Below are positions 41,631 to 51,658 of a stretch of DNA of 64,000 bases, in pieces. The DNA lies in contig NZ_WTVN01000006.1 of NCBI RefSeq assembly GCF_012910905.1, positions 1-64,000 on the forward strand, read 5' to 3'. The stretch is from Aromatoleum toluvorans (GTDB lineage Bacteria > Pseudomonadota > Gammaproteobacteria > Burkholderiales > Rhodocyclaceae). Positions within the stretch are counted from its first letter, which is position 1. Each line of letters starts with the position of its first letter. A program made the translations under genes and the position numbers. Under the pieces are notes generated by a model. The model made no database searches. It was not told the DNA's origin and saw only the letters and a program-made list of their open reading frames with translations.

Positions 41631-43199
41631 TCAGAGCTGCTTGCGCTTCATCAGGTCGGCGATGTGATCGGCCTGGCGGATGGCGAGGGCGACGATCGTG
41701 AGGGTCGGGTTCTCGGCGCCGCCGGTCGTGAACTGGCTGCCGTCCGAAATGAACAGGTTGGGGATGTCGTGCGTGCGGCCGAAGGCGTTGCACACGCTGT
41801 CTGCCGCCCGGGCGCCCATGCGACAGGTGCCGAGGTTGTGCGTCGACGGGTAGGGCGGCGTGCGGAAGGTGCGGATCGCCCCCGCGGCCTGATAGACCCG
41901 CTCGCCCTGCGTGTACGCATGCTCGCGCATCGCGATGTCGTTGGCGTGGTCGTCGAAGTGCACGTTGGGCACCGGGTTGCCGTACTTGTCCTTGACGTCG
42001 CGGTTCAGCGTGACGCGGTTGCTCTCGCGCGGCATGTCCTCGCCGACCAGCCACATGCCGGCGAGCTGGCTGTAGTGTTCCATCCACCACGTGAAATCCT
42101 CGCCCCAGCCGCCGGGGTTGAGGAAGGCGGCCATGAAGGGTACGCCCAAGGACAGCGTCTCCATCTCGTAGCCGCCGACGAAACCGCGCCGCGTGTCGTG
42201 GCGCGCCTCGTCGCCGACGATGCCGGCCATCGTCGTGCCGCGGTACATATGCACCGGCTCCTTGAAGGCCGCGTACACCGAACCGGTCATGTGGCGCATG
42301 TAGTTGCGCCCCACCTGGCCCGACGAGTTCGCCAGCCCGTCGCGGAACTTGTCCGACGCCGACATCAGCAGCAGGCGCGGGGTCTCGATCGAGTTGCCGG
42401 CGACACACACGGCACGCGCCTTCTGCCGCTGTGCCCGGCCGTCCTTGTCGAAATACACCACGCCGGTGACCTTGCCCGCCGCATTGTGCTCGATGCGCGT
42501 GACGTGGGATTCGGGGCGCAGGTCGAGCTTGCCCGTCGCCTCGGCCTTGGGCAGTTCGGTGTACAACGTCGACCACTTGGCGCCGCTCTTGCAGCCCTGG
42601 AAGCAGAAGCCGAGCTGCAGGCAACGCCCGCGCCCGTCGCGCGGCCGGCTGTTGATCGCCATGCGGCCGGTATGCACTTCCTTGTAGCCGAGCCTGGTCG
42701 CGCCGGCGTGCATCACCTTGAAGTTGTTGTTGCCCGGCAGGCCCGGGATGCCGTTGCTGCGGGTGACGCCCATCTTGTCTTCCGCCTTCGCGTACCAGGG
42801 CTCCATCTCCTTCAGCGTCAGCGGCCAGTCCATCAGGCTGGCGCCGTCGATGGCGCCGTAGTGCGTGCGCACCTTGAATTCATGCTCCTGGAAGCGCAGC
42901 GACGCGCCGGCCCAGTGCGTCGTCGAGCCGCCCACCGTCTTGCAGATCCACGCCGGCAGGCCGGGAAAGTCCTTCGCAATACGCCAGCTGCCCGAGGTCG
43001 TGCGCGCGTCCAGCCACGCGAGCTGCGCGAACGATTTCCACTCGTCGTTGATGAAGCTGGCGCTCGACTGCATCGCCCCCGCTTCGAGACACACCACCTT
43101 GATGCCCTTCTGGCACAGCTCGTTCGCCAGCGTGCCGCCGCCCGCGCCCGAGCCGATGATGACGACCGCCGAAACGTCGTCGAATGCGATCTTGCCCAT
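41631..43199 (-). CDS. GMC-family flavin oxidoreductase
   Basis: 522-residue FAD dehydrogenase. The FAD motif is VVIIGSGAGGGTLANEL (G16-G21), with CKTVGGSTTHWAG. The C-terminal GMC domain has STHNLGTCRMG with the catalytic His, and ISDGSQFTTGGAENPTLTIVALAIRQADHI. This is the gluconate 2-dehydrogenase/choline dehydrogenase-like subgroup. It has no signal peptide; the preceding gene encodes a Tat-type small subunit, which probably carries it folded across the inner membrane. No cytochrome c subunit is adjacent, so the electron acceptor is unclear. The alcohol or sugar substrate is unknown. Confidence 0.85.
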   Translation of the reverse strand: MGKIAFDDVSAVVIIGSGAGGGTLANELCQKGIKVVCLEAGAMQSSASFINDEWKSFAQLAWLDARTTSGSWRIAKDFPGLPAWICKTVGGSTTHWAGASLRFQEHEFKVRTHYGAIDGASLMDWPLTLKEMEPWYAKAEDKMGVTRSNGIPGLPGNNNFKVMHAGATRLGYKEVHTGRMAINSRPRDGRGRCLQLGFCFQGCKSGAKWSTLYTELPKAEATGKLDLRPESHVTRIEHNAAGKVTGVVYFDKDGRAQRQKARAVCVAGNSIETPRLLLMSASDKFRDGLANSSGQVGRNYMRHMTGSVYAAFKEPVHMYRGTTMAGIVGDEARHDTRRGFVGGYEMETLSLGVPFMAAFLNPGGWGEDFTWWMEHYSQLAGMWLVGEDMPRESNRVTLNRDVKDKYGNPVPNVHFDDHANDIAMREHAYTQGERVYQAAGAIRTFRTPPYPSTHNLGTCRMGARAADSVCNAFGRTHDIPNLFISDGSQFTTGGAENPTLTIVALAIRQADHIADLMKRKQL

Positions 43200-43236
43200 G
43201 TCCCGTCTCCGAATATTTTGATTGTCGTGACGCCGT

Positions 43237-43851
43237 TCAGCCCATGTATGGCGGCGGGCTGGCGCTCTCGGGCGGGGCCGGCAGCCACTTCAGGTCCTGG
43301 AAGCCGCGGGTGATGTAGCCGCCCTTGCTCCACGATTCGCCGGGGTAGCCGAAGGTCGCCCAGGTCATGTCGTTGTCGTAGAGCGAGGTCACGCACTTGC
43401 CGCGTACGGTGGCGAAGAAGGGGCTGCCCTCGATCGCCTTGACGGCCACGAGCTGCGCTGCCGCGTCGGCCTTGGCGAAGGCGCCGCCGGTCGCCTGGTC
43501 GAGCCCGGCCACGCCTTCGCGCAGCTGCAGCGCGAGCTTCGGGTCGGCCGCCGCCATCGCGTCGAGATCCTTGACGAGCACGGCATACACGGCGTCCGGC
43601 AGGCTGGGATGGGGGAAGAGGACGCGGCCGAACTTGAGCAGGGTCTCGCCCGTGGCCGTGTCGAGCGTCTTGAGTTCCAGCGCCCACGCCGGAGAGGGGG
43701 CGAGCGCGGCGAGCGGGGTGCCGATCGCGAGCGTGCCGAACAGGATGCCCGAGCCTTTCAGGAACTGGCGCCGCGTCAGCGGCAGATCGCGGCCGGACGC
43801 CGTGGACGACGACCCGTCGCGAATCGCCGCGGCGATCCGGATTGCTTGCAT
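43237..43851 (-). CDS. Gluconate 2-dehydrogenase subunit 3-like protein with Tat signal
   Basis: 204 residues. The twin-arginine signal LTRRQFLKGSG is at about 26-36, followed by a hydrophobic stretch and cleavage near PAWA. The mature part has the small-subunit pattern LLKFGRVLFPHPSLPDAVYAVLV...KCVTSLYDNDMTWATFGYPGESWSKGGYITRGF. In related enzymes this subunit exports and stabilises the GMC flavoprotein. It is the first gene of the set with the GMC gene 37 bp downstream. Confidence 0.87.
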   Translation of the reverse strand: MQAIRIAAAIRDGSSSTASGRDLPLTRRQFLKGSGILFGTLAIGTPLAALAPSPAWALELKTLDTATGETLLKFGRVLFPHPSLPDAVYAVLVKDLDAMAAADPKLALQLREGVAGLDQATGGAFAKADAAAQLVAVKAIEGSPFFATVRGKCVTSLYDNDMTWATFGYPGESWSKGGYITRGFQDLKWLPAPPESASPPPYMG

Positions 43852-44214
43852 GGTTTGTCTCCTCGTCTTGTCAGGGACTGAGTGCCCTGATTGCCGAGCA
43901 GTATTTCATCGCGTCACCGGGCACAGGTAATAGGCCTGTACCTACGTCGGTGGAGGCGATACCGTCCCGCATGGCAGGGCATTACCCCTGATGGCAGCAT
44001 AGGCATTGCAGGCGCCGTGCGCGAGCCATTCCGGTTCGTCGGGCGAAAGGCGAGGAAGGATATCCGGGGAGAATGCAGCGCAGGACCGCGATGCGATCCT
44101 GCCGGGAGAGATGCCGGGGGCGGCGCTCGACGTGCCGTCGTCAGCGCGGGCGCCCCTCCCGTCGGAACGGGCGTTCCCGAGGGCGGGCGGAACCCTGTCC
44201 GCCCGGACGATCAA
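43852..44214. other. Intergenic region upstream of the GMC dehydrogenase genes
   Basis: 363 bp between the symporter stop (44215, minus) and the small-subunit start (43851, minus). It should hold the promoter of the dehydrogenase genes. Next to the symporter is CGGGCGGA-N6-TCCGCCCG (44184-44205), an 8-bp stem without a U-tract, a possible Rho-dependent 3' end. AGGTA-N9-TACCT (43925-43943) is a weak symmetric element nearer the start. No gene is credible. Confidence 0.45.
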
Positions 44215-45678
44215 TCAATGTCCCGTGCGCTGGTGCGCAGTCTGCAGGTGCTCGGCGACGTGGCCGTGGGTCGGCTTCACCAGGGTCTGCGGCAGCAGCG
44301 AGCCGGCGAGCATCGCGGCGACGCCCGCAAGCATGCCGGCGAAGTGCGGCGGCACTGCGGCCTCCGGGGCGACGATCTCGAGCAGCACCCAGCTCACGAG
44401 GCCGGCGAAGATCGACGCCAGCGCGCCCTGCGTCGTTGCGCGCTTCCAGTACAGGCCGAAGGCGAGCGGCACGAAGGCGGTCGCGAGCGTGACCTTGTAG
44501 GCGTTCTCGACCATGCCGTGGATGCTCTCGTCGGTGTGCGTCGCGTACCAGGTGATCAGCAGCGCAAACGCGACGACGACGCCGCGCGTGAGCCACAGGA
44601 ACTTGTGGTCGCTCATCTTCGGGAAGGTGCCGCGCAGGATGTTCTCGGAGAAGGTCACCGACGGCGCGAGCAGCGTGCCCGACGCGGTACTCATGATCGC
44701 GGAGAGCAGGGCGCCGAAGAACATCACCTGCGCGAACAGCGGCGTGTGTTGCAGGATCAGTTGCGGCAGGATCTGCTGGCTGTCGCTTTCCTGGAACTGC
44801 GCGACGAGCGCCGGATCGATCAGCGTCGCCGAGTAGGCGATGAAGAGCGGCACGAACGCGAACAGGAAGTAGCCGGAGCCGCCGAGCAGCGTGCCGGTCA
44901 CGGCGATGCGCTCGTTGCGTGCGGAGTTCACGCGCTGGAACACGTCCTGCTGCGGGATCGAGCCGAAACCCATGGTCAGGATGCCGGCGACGAAGGCGAG
45001 CATGTCCCTCGCATCGAAGGCCGGCAGGAAGTCGAGCTTGCCCGCCGCGCTGGCGTGCGAAACGACGGTGCCGACGCCGCCCGCCATGTCGCCGATCAGC
45101 CAGGCGATGTAGAAGAGGCCGATGATGATGATGGTCATCTGCATGAAGTCGGTGAGCGCGACCGACCACATGCCGCCGAAGAGCGTATACACGAGCACGA
45201 CACCCGCGCCGATCAGCATCCCCAGCTCGTTCGGGATCGCACCGTCGGAGAGGATGTTGAACACCAGGCCCAGCGCAGTGATCTGCGCCGCGACCCATCC
45301 GAGGTAGGACAGCACGATCGCGATCGAGCACAGCACCTCGACCGTGCGGCCGTAGCGCATGCGGTAGTAGTCGCCCAGGGTCAGCAGGTTCAGGCGGTAC
45401 AGCGGGCGAGCGAAGAACAGGCCGACGAGGATCAGGCACAGCGAGGCGCCGAAGGGGTCGGACCACAGCCCGCGCAGGCCTTCGTCGAGGAAGGTCGCCG
45501 AGATGCCGAGCACGGTCTCGGCGCCGAACCAGGTCGCGAACACCGTCGCGGTGACGATGTACAGCGGCAGGTGGCGGCCGGCCGCGACATAGTCCGAGGT
45601 GTTCTTGACGTGGGTGGCGGCGTACAGGCCGACGCCGATCGAGACCAGGAGATAAGCGATGACGAAGCCGACCAGCAT
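44215..45678 (-). CDS. Sodium:solute symporter (SSS family)
   Basis: 487 residues with about thirteen hydrophobic helices. Early segments NTSDYVAAGRHLPLYIVTATVFATWFGAETVLGIS and LTLGDYYRMRYGR match the PutP/SSS core. GFGSIPQQDVFQRVNSARNERIA is the conserved cytoplasmic loop (GxxPQxxxRxxAA-like). The start at 45678 lacks a strong ribosome site but gives family length. The substrate is not clear; the next gene upstream on the same strand encodes arginase/ornithine aminotransferase, so an amino acid is possible but unproven. Confidence 0.85.
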   Translation of the reverse strand: MLVGFVIAYLLVSIGVGLYAATHVKNTSDYVAAGRHLPLYIVTATVFATWFGAETVLGISATFLDEGLRGLWSDPFGASLCLILVGLFFARPLYRLNLLTLGDYYRMRYGRTVEVLCSIAIVLSYLGWVAAQITALGLVFNILSDGAIPNELGMLIGAGVVLVYTLFGGMWSVALTDFMQMTIIIIGLFYIAWLIGDMAGGVGTVVSHASAAGKLDFLPAFDARDMLAFVAGILTMGFGSIPQQDVFQRVNSARNERIAVTGTLLGGSGYFLFAFVPLFIAYSATLIDPALVAQFQESDSQQILPQLILQHTPLFAQVMFFGALLSAIMSTASGTLLAPSVTFSENILRGTFPKMSDHKFLWLTRGVVVAFALLITWYATHTDESIHGMVENAYKVTLATAFVPLAFGLYWKRATTQGALASIFAGLVSWVLLEIVAPEAAVPPHFAGMLAGVAAMLAGSLLPQTLVKPTHGHVAEHLQTAHQRTGH

Positions 45679-45845
45679 GCTAAGGCCTTTGCGCGGTGAT
45701 GGGTGGAGGCTGAACAAAAACAGCGGGCGCAAAGTTTAGCAACGAATCCAGCCGCGCGGGGGGCTGGATCCCTTGCGCGGCGTGGATTTGACGCACCTTT
45801 GTGGTGCGACGCAAAAGGCCGTCGGCGTGCCGCCGGCGGCGCCTG

Positions 45846-48002
45846 TCAGGGCTGCAGCGGCGTCTGCCCGCGATGCGTGGTCGCGGCGGCCAGGGTGTCG
45901 AGCACGACGTCCGCGGCCGCGTCGAGTTCGGCCTCGGTGATGATCAGCGGCGGGGCGAAGCGAATCACCGTGTTGTGCGTGTCCTTGGTCGCGATGCCGC
46001 GCGCGAGCAGCAGCTCCGCCGCGGTCGTCGCGCGCAGCTGCGCCGGATCGAGCTCGATGCCCACCAGCAGGCCGCGCCCGCGCACCTCGCGCACGCACGG
46101 CAGGCGCGCGTCGCGGAAGCGGGCCATGAGCCGTTCGCCCAGGCGCGTCGCGTGTTCCCACGGGCGCGTCTCGTCGAGGATCGCGAGCACTTCCAGCGCG
46201 ACGGCGGCGCCCAGCGGGTTGCCGCCGAAAGTCGAGCCGTGGTCGCCCGGCTGCAGCACGTCGAGCACGGGCGCGTCCGCGAGGAAGGCCGACACCGGCA
46301 GCAGGCCGCCGCCCAGCGCCTTGCCGAGGATCAGCCCGTCCGGATGCACGCCCTCGTGGTCGCAGGCGAGCAGGCGCCCGGTGCGGCCGAGGCCGGTCTG
46401 GACTTCGTCGGCGATCAGCAGCACGTTGTGGCGGCGGCAGATCTCCGCGCAGCGCGCGAGGTAGCCCGCCGGCGGCACGAGGATGCCGCCTTCGCCCTGG
46501 ATGGGCTCGACGAGGAAGGCCGTGGTGTCGGGCGTGATCGCCGCTTCGAGCGCGTCCGCGTCGCCGTAGGGAATGCGCTTGAAGCCGGCCGGGAAGGGGC
46601 CGAAGCCGTCGCGGTACTGTTCTTCCGAGGACATGCCGACGATGGTGATCGAGCGGCCGTGGAAGTTGCCTTCGCAGGCGATGATCTCCGCCTGGTCGGG
46701 GGCGATGCCCTTGACCTTGTAGCCCCACTTGCGCGCCGTCTTCAACGCGGTCTCGACCGCCTCGAGGCCGGTGTTCACCGGCAGCACGCGGTCGTAGCCG
46801 AGCAGGCCGCACAGGCGCTCCATCAGGACCGGCAGGCGGTCGTTGGAGAAGGCGCGCGAGGTCAGCGCGAGGCGCTGTGCCTGGTCGTTGAGCGCGCGCA
46901 GCAGGCGCGGGTTGGCGTGGCCGAAGCTGACCGCCGAGTAGGCGCTCATCATGTCGAGGTAGCGCCGCCCCTCGACATCCCACAGCCACACGCCCCGGCC
47001 GTGGCGGAAGACGACCGGCAGCGGCGCGTAGTTGTGCGCGCCGAACTCGCGTTCCTTCGCGCGAAGCAGATAGGTCGACGGGCCCAGCGCCGCGCCGGCG
47101 ATGTTCGCGACCCAGCCCGCGCAGGTGCCGCCGGGATCGAGGTCGGGCAGGTACTCGACGATCTCCATCGCGGCGAAGTCGCCGCAGCCGCGCAGCGCGA
47201 GCAGCGCGTCGCACAGCTCCTCCGGCGCGATGCCCGCGCTTTCCGGGCAGATGACCGCGGGGAAGGCCGAGGCGTCGAGCGCGTCGAGGTCGATGCTGAC
47301 GCCGAACGCGCCCGTGCGTTCGCGCACCACGCTCAGCGCGTCGCAGAACACCGCGGCGATGCCGCGATCGCGCACTTCCGCCATGTCGAAGATCTGCACG
47401 CCCAGGCGCTGCAGGCGCTCGCGCTCCTCCGGGTCCCAGCTGCGGGCGCCGATCACGGCGACGTTCGCCGGATCGATTCTCGGCCCGTCGATCCCGGTCA
47501 GGGCCGGATCGCCCTCGTCCAGCAGGGCCGCGAGCGGCATGCCGTGGATGTTGCCCGAATGCGTGCTGAGCTCGGTGTGGCTGTCGAGGTGGGCGTCGAT
47601 CCAGATCAGCCCCAGCGCGCCGCGCGAGGCGACGCGGGTGGCGACGCCGCGCCACGTGCCGATGCCGATGGCGTGGTCGCCGCCGATCACGAGGGGAAAG
47701 ACCTCGGGGGCGAGCGCGGTCAGGTGGTCCGCGACGCGCCGCGCGAGTTCGCCGACCGCGTCCAGGCGCTCGCGCATCGGCGCGCCCGCGGGCGGCACGG
47801 TGAGCGGCACGAGCGTTTCCTGCCAGCTCGCCGCCACGCCCAGTCCCTGCAGGTGCTGCAGCAGTCCGTTGCGTTCGAGCGCGGCAGGGGCCGCTTCCGG
47901 TCCCGGCGCGGGGGCGCCGAGGGCCGACGCGACGCCGACGATGCGCACGACGGCGCGCAGGTCGGCATGGGACGGGACGTGCAGCGGCGCGGAGTGAGTC
48001 AT
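45846..48002 (-). CDS. Fused arginase / ornithine aminotransferase
   Basis: One uninterrupted 718-residue frame with two enzymes. Residues about 15-300 are arginase: GGDHAIGIGTW, WIDAHLDSHTELSTHSGNIHG and SIDLDALDASAFPAV supply the di-manganese ligands. Residues about 320-715 are a class III aminotransferase of the ornithine-oxo-acid type: VNTGLEAVETALKTARKWGY, DEVQTGLGRTG and LGKALGGGLLPVSAF with the PLP lysine. The product would hydrolyse arginine to ornithine and transaminate ornithine to glutamate semialdehyde. The ATG at 48002 has GGGAGG six bases upstream. No stop or frameshift separates the halves. Such a fusion is uncommon, and both active sites look intact. Confidence 0.88.
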   Translation of the reverse strand: MTHSAPLHVPSHADLRAVVRIVGVASALGAPAPGPEAAPAALERNGLLQHLQGLGVAASWQETLVPLTVPPAGAPMRERLDAVGELARRVADHLTALAPEVFPLVIGGDHAIGIGTWRGVATRVASRGALGLIWIDAHLDSHTELSTHSGNIHGMPLAALLDEGDPALTGIDGPRIDPANVAVIGARSWDPEERERLQRLGVQIFDMAEVRDRGIAAVFCDALSVVRERTGAFGVSIDLDALDASAFPAVICPESAGIAPEELCDALLALRGCGDFAAMEIVEYLPDLDPGGTCAGWVANIAGAALGPSTYLLRAKEREFGAHNYAPLPVVFRHGRGVWLWDVEGRRYLDMMSAYSAVSFGHANPRLLRALNDQAQRLALTSRAFSNDRLPVLMERLCGLLGYDRVLPVNTGLEAVETALKTARKWGYKVKGIAPDQAEIIACEGNFHGRSITIVGMSSEEQYRDGFGPFPAGFKRIPYGDADALEAAITPDTTAFLVEPIQGEGGILVPPAGYLARCAEICRRHNVLLIADEVQTGLGRTGRLLACDHEGVHPDGLILGKALGGGLLPVSAFLADAPVLDVLQPGDHGSTFGGNPLGAAVALEVLAILDETRPWEHATRLGERLMARFRDARLPCVREVRGRGLLVGIELDPAQLRATTAAELLLARGIATKDTHNTVIRFAPPLIITEAELDAAADVVLDTLAAATTHRGQTPLQP

Positions 48003-48143
48003 GGCCATCCTCCCTGCCCGCAGGAGTGCGGACGAATAATCGATGCGCTTACGCATTCGACGTACACCGCAGGGATTCGTTCAGGGGCTGCCGGCGTGCG
48101 CGGGCCGGCGCGTGACGGAGTGCGCGCCGGCCGCGCGGGGCGG

Positions 48144-49673
48144 TCAGCCGAGGAGCCGGTACAGCTCCAGCCCGAGGATGGCCGCGAGCAGCGTCGAGAC
48201 GAGCCACAGCACGCGCCCGTGCGTGCGCTGCGCGGCGGCGAGGCGTTCCAGCTCGCCGCTCTGCACCTCGTGGCGGTGCGCGGTCGAGTCGAGCACGCGA
48301 TGCACGAGGCGCGGCAGCTGCGGCAGCGTGCCGGCCCAGGACGGCGCCTCGTCCTTGAGGTTGCGCAGCAGGCCGCGCCAGCCCATCTGCTCTTCCATCC
48401 AGCGTTCGAGGAAGGGTTTCGCGGTCTTCCACAGGTCGAGCTCGGGGTCGAGCTGGCGCCCGAGGCCCTCGATGTTCAGAAGCGTCTTCTGCAGCAGCAC
48501 GAGCTGCGGCTGCACTTCCATCTCGAAGCGGCGCGCGGTCTGGAACAGACGCAGCAGCGTCTTGCCGAAGGAGATGTCCTTCAGCGGGCGGTCGAAGATC
48601 GGCTCGCACACCGCGCGGATCGCGCTCTCGAACTCATCCACGCGCGTGTGCGCCGGCACCCAGCCGGCCTCGATGTGGGCGCGCGCGACGCGGTTGTAGT
48701 CGCGCTTGAAGAAGCCGAGGAAGTTCTGCGCGAGGTAGCTCTTGTCCTCCGCGTTGAGCGTGCCGACGATGCCGAAATCCAGCGCGATGTAGCGCCCGTC
48801 GGCATGCACGAAGATGTTGCCGGGGTGCATGTCGGCGTGGAAGAAGCCGTCGCGGAACACCTGCGTGAAGAAGATCTCGACCCCCGCGCGCGACAGCGCC
48901 TTGAGGTCGGTGCCCTGCGCGCGCAGCGCGTCGAGCTGCGAGATCGGCACGCCGCGCATGCGCTCCATCACCATCACGTTCTTGCCGCACCAGTCCCAGT
49001 GCACCTCCGGCACCTGCAGCAGCTTCGAGTTCGTGAAGTTGCGCCGCAGCTGCGAGCAGTTCGACGCCTCGCGCATCAGGTCGAGCTCGTCGTGCAGGTA
49101 CTTGCTGAATTCGGCGACCACTTCGCGCGGCTTGAGGCGCCGCGCCTCCGGCCACAGCTTTTCCAGCAGCGTCGCCGCGGTGTCGAGCAGCGCGAGGTCG
49201 TGCGCGATCACCGGCTCGATGCCCGGGCGCAGGATCTTCACTGCGACTTCGGTGCCGTCGGGCAGGCGCGCGAAATGCACCTGCGCGACCGACGCGGACG
49301 CGACCGGCGTGCGCTCGAAGTCGACGAAGACTTCGTCGACCGGCTTGCCGTAGAAGTCCTCCAGCACCTTCAGCGCCTGCTCGGTGGGGAAGGGCGGGAC
49401 GCGGTCCTGCAGCAGCGCGAGCTCGTCGGCGAGGTCGGGCGGCAGCAGGTCGCGGCGCGTCGACAGCATCTGGCCGAACTTCACGAAGATCGGGCCGAGC
49501 GACTCCAGCGCCCGGCGCAGGCGCTCGCCGCGCGGCGCGGTCGGGTGGCGCCAGAAGAACACCGCCTGCCACAGCTTCACCAGGCGTCCGCTCGGATCGG
49601 CTTCGAGCACCATCTGGTCGAGGCCGAAGCGCAGGCCGACGGTGATGATCTTGGCAAGACGGAAGAGACGCAC
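48144..49673 (-). CDS. ubiB: UbiB, ubiquinone biosynthesis ADCK/UbiB-family kinase-like protein
   Basis: 509 residues if begun at the GTG at 49673 ([20 protein letters not shown]), where homologues start; an in-frame ATG at 49775 would add an atypical Pro/Arg-rich leader, and neither has a strong ribosome site. The KxGQ motif is in [12 protein letters not shown], the Ala-rich loop is in [20 protein letters not shown] is the catalytic loop and [10 protein letters not shown] the metal-binding DFG. Two C-terminal helices ([22 protein letters not shown]) anchor it in the membrane. UbiB uses ATPase activity to support coenzyme Q assembly. It is separate from ubiTUV. Confidence 0.92.
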   Translation of the reverse strand: MRLFRLAKIITVGLRFGLDQMVLEADPSGRLVKLWQAVFFWRHPTAPRGERLRRALESLGPIFVKFGQMLSTRRDLLPPDLADELALLQDRVPPFPTEQALKVLEDFYGKPVDEVFVDFERTPVASASVAQVHFARLPDGTEVAVKILRPGIEPVIAHDLALLDTAATLLEKLWPEARRLKPREVVAEFSKYLHDELDLMREASNCSQLRRNFTNSKLLQVPEVHWDWCGKNVMVMERMRGVPISQLDALRAQGTDLKALSRAGVEIFFTQVFRDGFFHADMHPGNIFVHADGRYIALDFGIVGTLNAEDKSYLAQNFLGFFKRDYNRVARAHIEAGWVPAHTRVDEFESAIRAVCEPIFDRPLKDISFGKTLLRLFQTARRFEMEVQPQLVLLQKTLLNIEGLGRQLDPELDLWKTAKPFLERWMEEQMGWRGLLRNLKDEAPSWAGTLPQLPRLVHRVLDSTAHRHEVQSGELERLAAAQRTHGRVLWLVSTLLAAILGLELYRLLG

Positions 49674-49879
49674 TTTGGATTGCCGGGCGGGGAAAGGCGG
49701 GACTTTAGCCCGAAGGGGCGTGCGAGGAAAGGGTCGCGGGGTGGCCGGACGGTCGGCCGACGCGCCGATCCGCATCCCGGCCCGTCATGCGACGCACTGC
49801 ACAAGCGCCGACACGTGCACGTCGGGCCTTGCCGGGGCGATCCGCTATAATCGCACGTTTAGTTTCTTTTCCGAGTGCC

Positions 49880-51643
49880 ATGAGCGCCGATCCGAAAGTC
49901 CAACTTGCCGACCTGCTGCGCGCCGCGCTGAAGAGCGTCGCGCCCGACCTCACCGACACCCCGATCCAGCTGGAACGCCCCAAGCAGGCCGGTCACGGCG
50001 ACTTCGCCACCAACCTCGCGCTGCAGCTCGCCAAGCCGTTGCGCCGCAGCCCGCGCGATCTCGCGACGATGCTGCTGGCCGAGCTGCCGGCCTCGCCGCT
50101 GGTCGCGAAGACCGAGGTGGCCGGTGCCGGCTTCATCAACTTCACGCTGAATTCCGGCGCCAAGACCTCGGTCGTCGCCGACGTCCTGGCCCGCGGCGCG
50201 GCGTTCGGGCGCGGCGTGCGCCGCGACACCAAGGTGCAGGTCGAGTTCGTCTCGGCCAACCCCACCGGACCGCTGCACGTCGGCCACGGCCGCGGCGCGG
50301 CCTACGGCGCCTCGCTGTCGGCGGTGCTCGACTTCGCCGGGTTCGATGTCACGCGCGAGTACTACATCAACGACGCCGGCCGGCAGATGGACATCCTCGC
50401 GCTGTCGACCTGGCTGCGCTACCTCGCCTTCCACGGCATCGAGATCGACTTCCCGCCCAACGCCTATCAGGGCGACTACGTCATCGACATGGCGCGCGAG
50501 ATGCGCGAGGGCCACAAGGACCGCTTCGCGAAAGTCACCGTCGCGCAGATCCTCGCCGGCACGCCCGGCCTGCCCGCTTCGGACCGCAAGGACGACGAGG
50601 CCAAGAACCAGCGCGAGACGCACCTCGACGTGCTGATCGCCAATGCCAAGCACCTGCTCGGCGAGGACTACCCGTTCGTGCATGGTTTCGCGCTCAACGA
50701 GCAGCTCGGCGACGGCCGCGACGACCTGCACGAGTTCGGCGTGCATTTCGACCGGTGGTTCTCCGAGCGCAGCCTGTTCGACACCGGCCTGGTCGAGCGC
50801 GCCGTGACCGAGCTCGAGAAGCGCGGCCACCTCTACGTGCAGGACGGCGCCAAGTGGTTCCGTTCGACCGCCTTCGGCGACGAGAAGGACCGCGTCGTGC
50901 AGCGCGACAACGGCCTGTATACGTACTTCGCGTCCGACATCGCCTACCACCTGAACAAGTACGAGCGCGGCTTCGACCGCATCATCGACATCTGGGGCGC
51001 CGACCACCACGGCTACATCCCGCGCGTGAAGGGCGCCCTCGCCGCGCTCGGGCTGCCGCCGGAAAAGCTCGAAGTGGCGCTGGTGCAGTTCGCGGTGCTG
51101 TACCGCAACGGCCAGAAGGCCGCGATGTCTACCCGTTCGGGCGAGTTCGTGACGCTGCGCGAGCTGCGCCGCGAAGTCGGCAACGACGCGTGCCGCTTCT
51201 TCTACGTGCTGCGGAAGAGCGACCAGCACCTCGACTTCGACCTCGACCTCGCGAAGAGCCAGAGCAACGAGAACCCGGTCTACTACGTGCAGTACGCGCA
51301 CGCGCGCGTGTGTTCGGTGCTGCAACAGTGGGGCGGCGACGCGGGCGAGCTGGCCGCGGCCGACCTCGCGCGCCTCGAGAACGAGCGCGAACTGGCGCTG
51401 TGCGCGCGCCTCGGCGCCTTCGCCGAGCTGATCCAGGGCGCTGCCGCCGACTACGCGCCGCACCAGATCGCGTTCTACCTCAAGGACCTCGCCGGCGAGT
51501 TCCACAGCTGGTACAACGCCGAGCGCATGCTGGTCGACGACGAGGCGGTGAAGCTCGCGCGCCTCGCGCTCGCCGCCGCGGTGCGCCAGGTGCTCGCCAA
51601 CGGCCTCGCGCTGTTGGGCGTGTCGGCACCGCAGTCGATGTAA
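49880..51643 (+). CDS. argS: Arginyl-tRNA synthetase
   Basis: 587-residue class I synthetase from the ATG at 49880. An N-terminal Add1 domain (about 1-90) is followed by VEFVSANPTGPLHVGHGRGAAYG with the HIGH-type HVGH motif. AMSTRSGEFVTLRELRREVG stands where a KMSKS loop is expected, as is usual for many ArgRS. The C-terminal DALR anticodon-binding domain ends QIAFYLKDLAGEFHSWYNAERML. It charges tRNA-Arg in the cytosol. The SPOR-protein gene follows by 15 bp. Confidence 0.95.
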   Translation: MSADPKVQLADLLRAALKSVAPDLTDTPIQLERPKQAGHGDFATNLALQLAKPLRRSPRDLATMLLAELPASPLVAKTEVAGAGFINFTLNSGAKTSVVADVLARGAAFGRGVRRDTKVQVEFVSANPTGPLHVGHGRGAAYGASLSAVLDFAGFDVTREYYINDAGRQMDILALSTWLRYLAFHGIEIDFPPNAYQGDYVIDMAREMREGHKDRFAKVTVAQILAGTPGLPASDRKDDEAKNQRETHLDVLIANAKHLLGEDYPFVHGFALNEQLGDGRDDLHEFGVHFDRWFSERSLFDTGLVERAVTELEKRGHLYVQDGAKWFRSTAFGDEKDRVVQRDNGLYTYFASDIAYHLNKYERGFDRIIDIWGADHHGYIPRVKGALAALGLPPEKLEVALVQFAVLYRNGQKAAMSTRSGEFVTLRELRREVGNDACRFFYVLRKSDQHLDFDLDLAKSQSNENPVYYVQYAHARVCSVLQQWGGDAGELAAADLARLENERELALCARLGAFAELIQGAAADYAPHQIAFYLKDLAGEFHSWYNAERMLVDDEAVKLARLALAAAVRQVLANGLALLGVSAPQSM

Positions 51644-51658
51644 ACGTCGGAGAACCCC

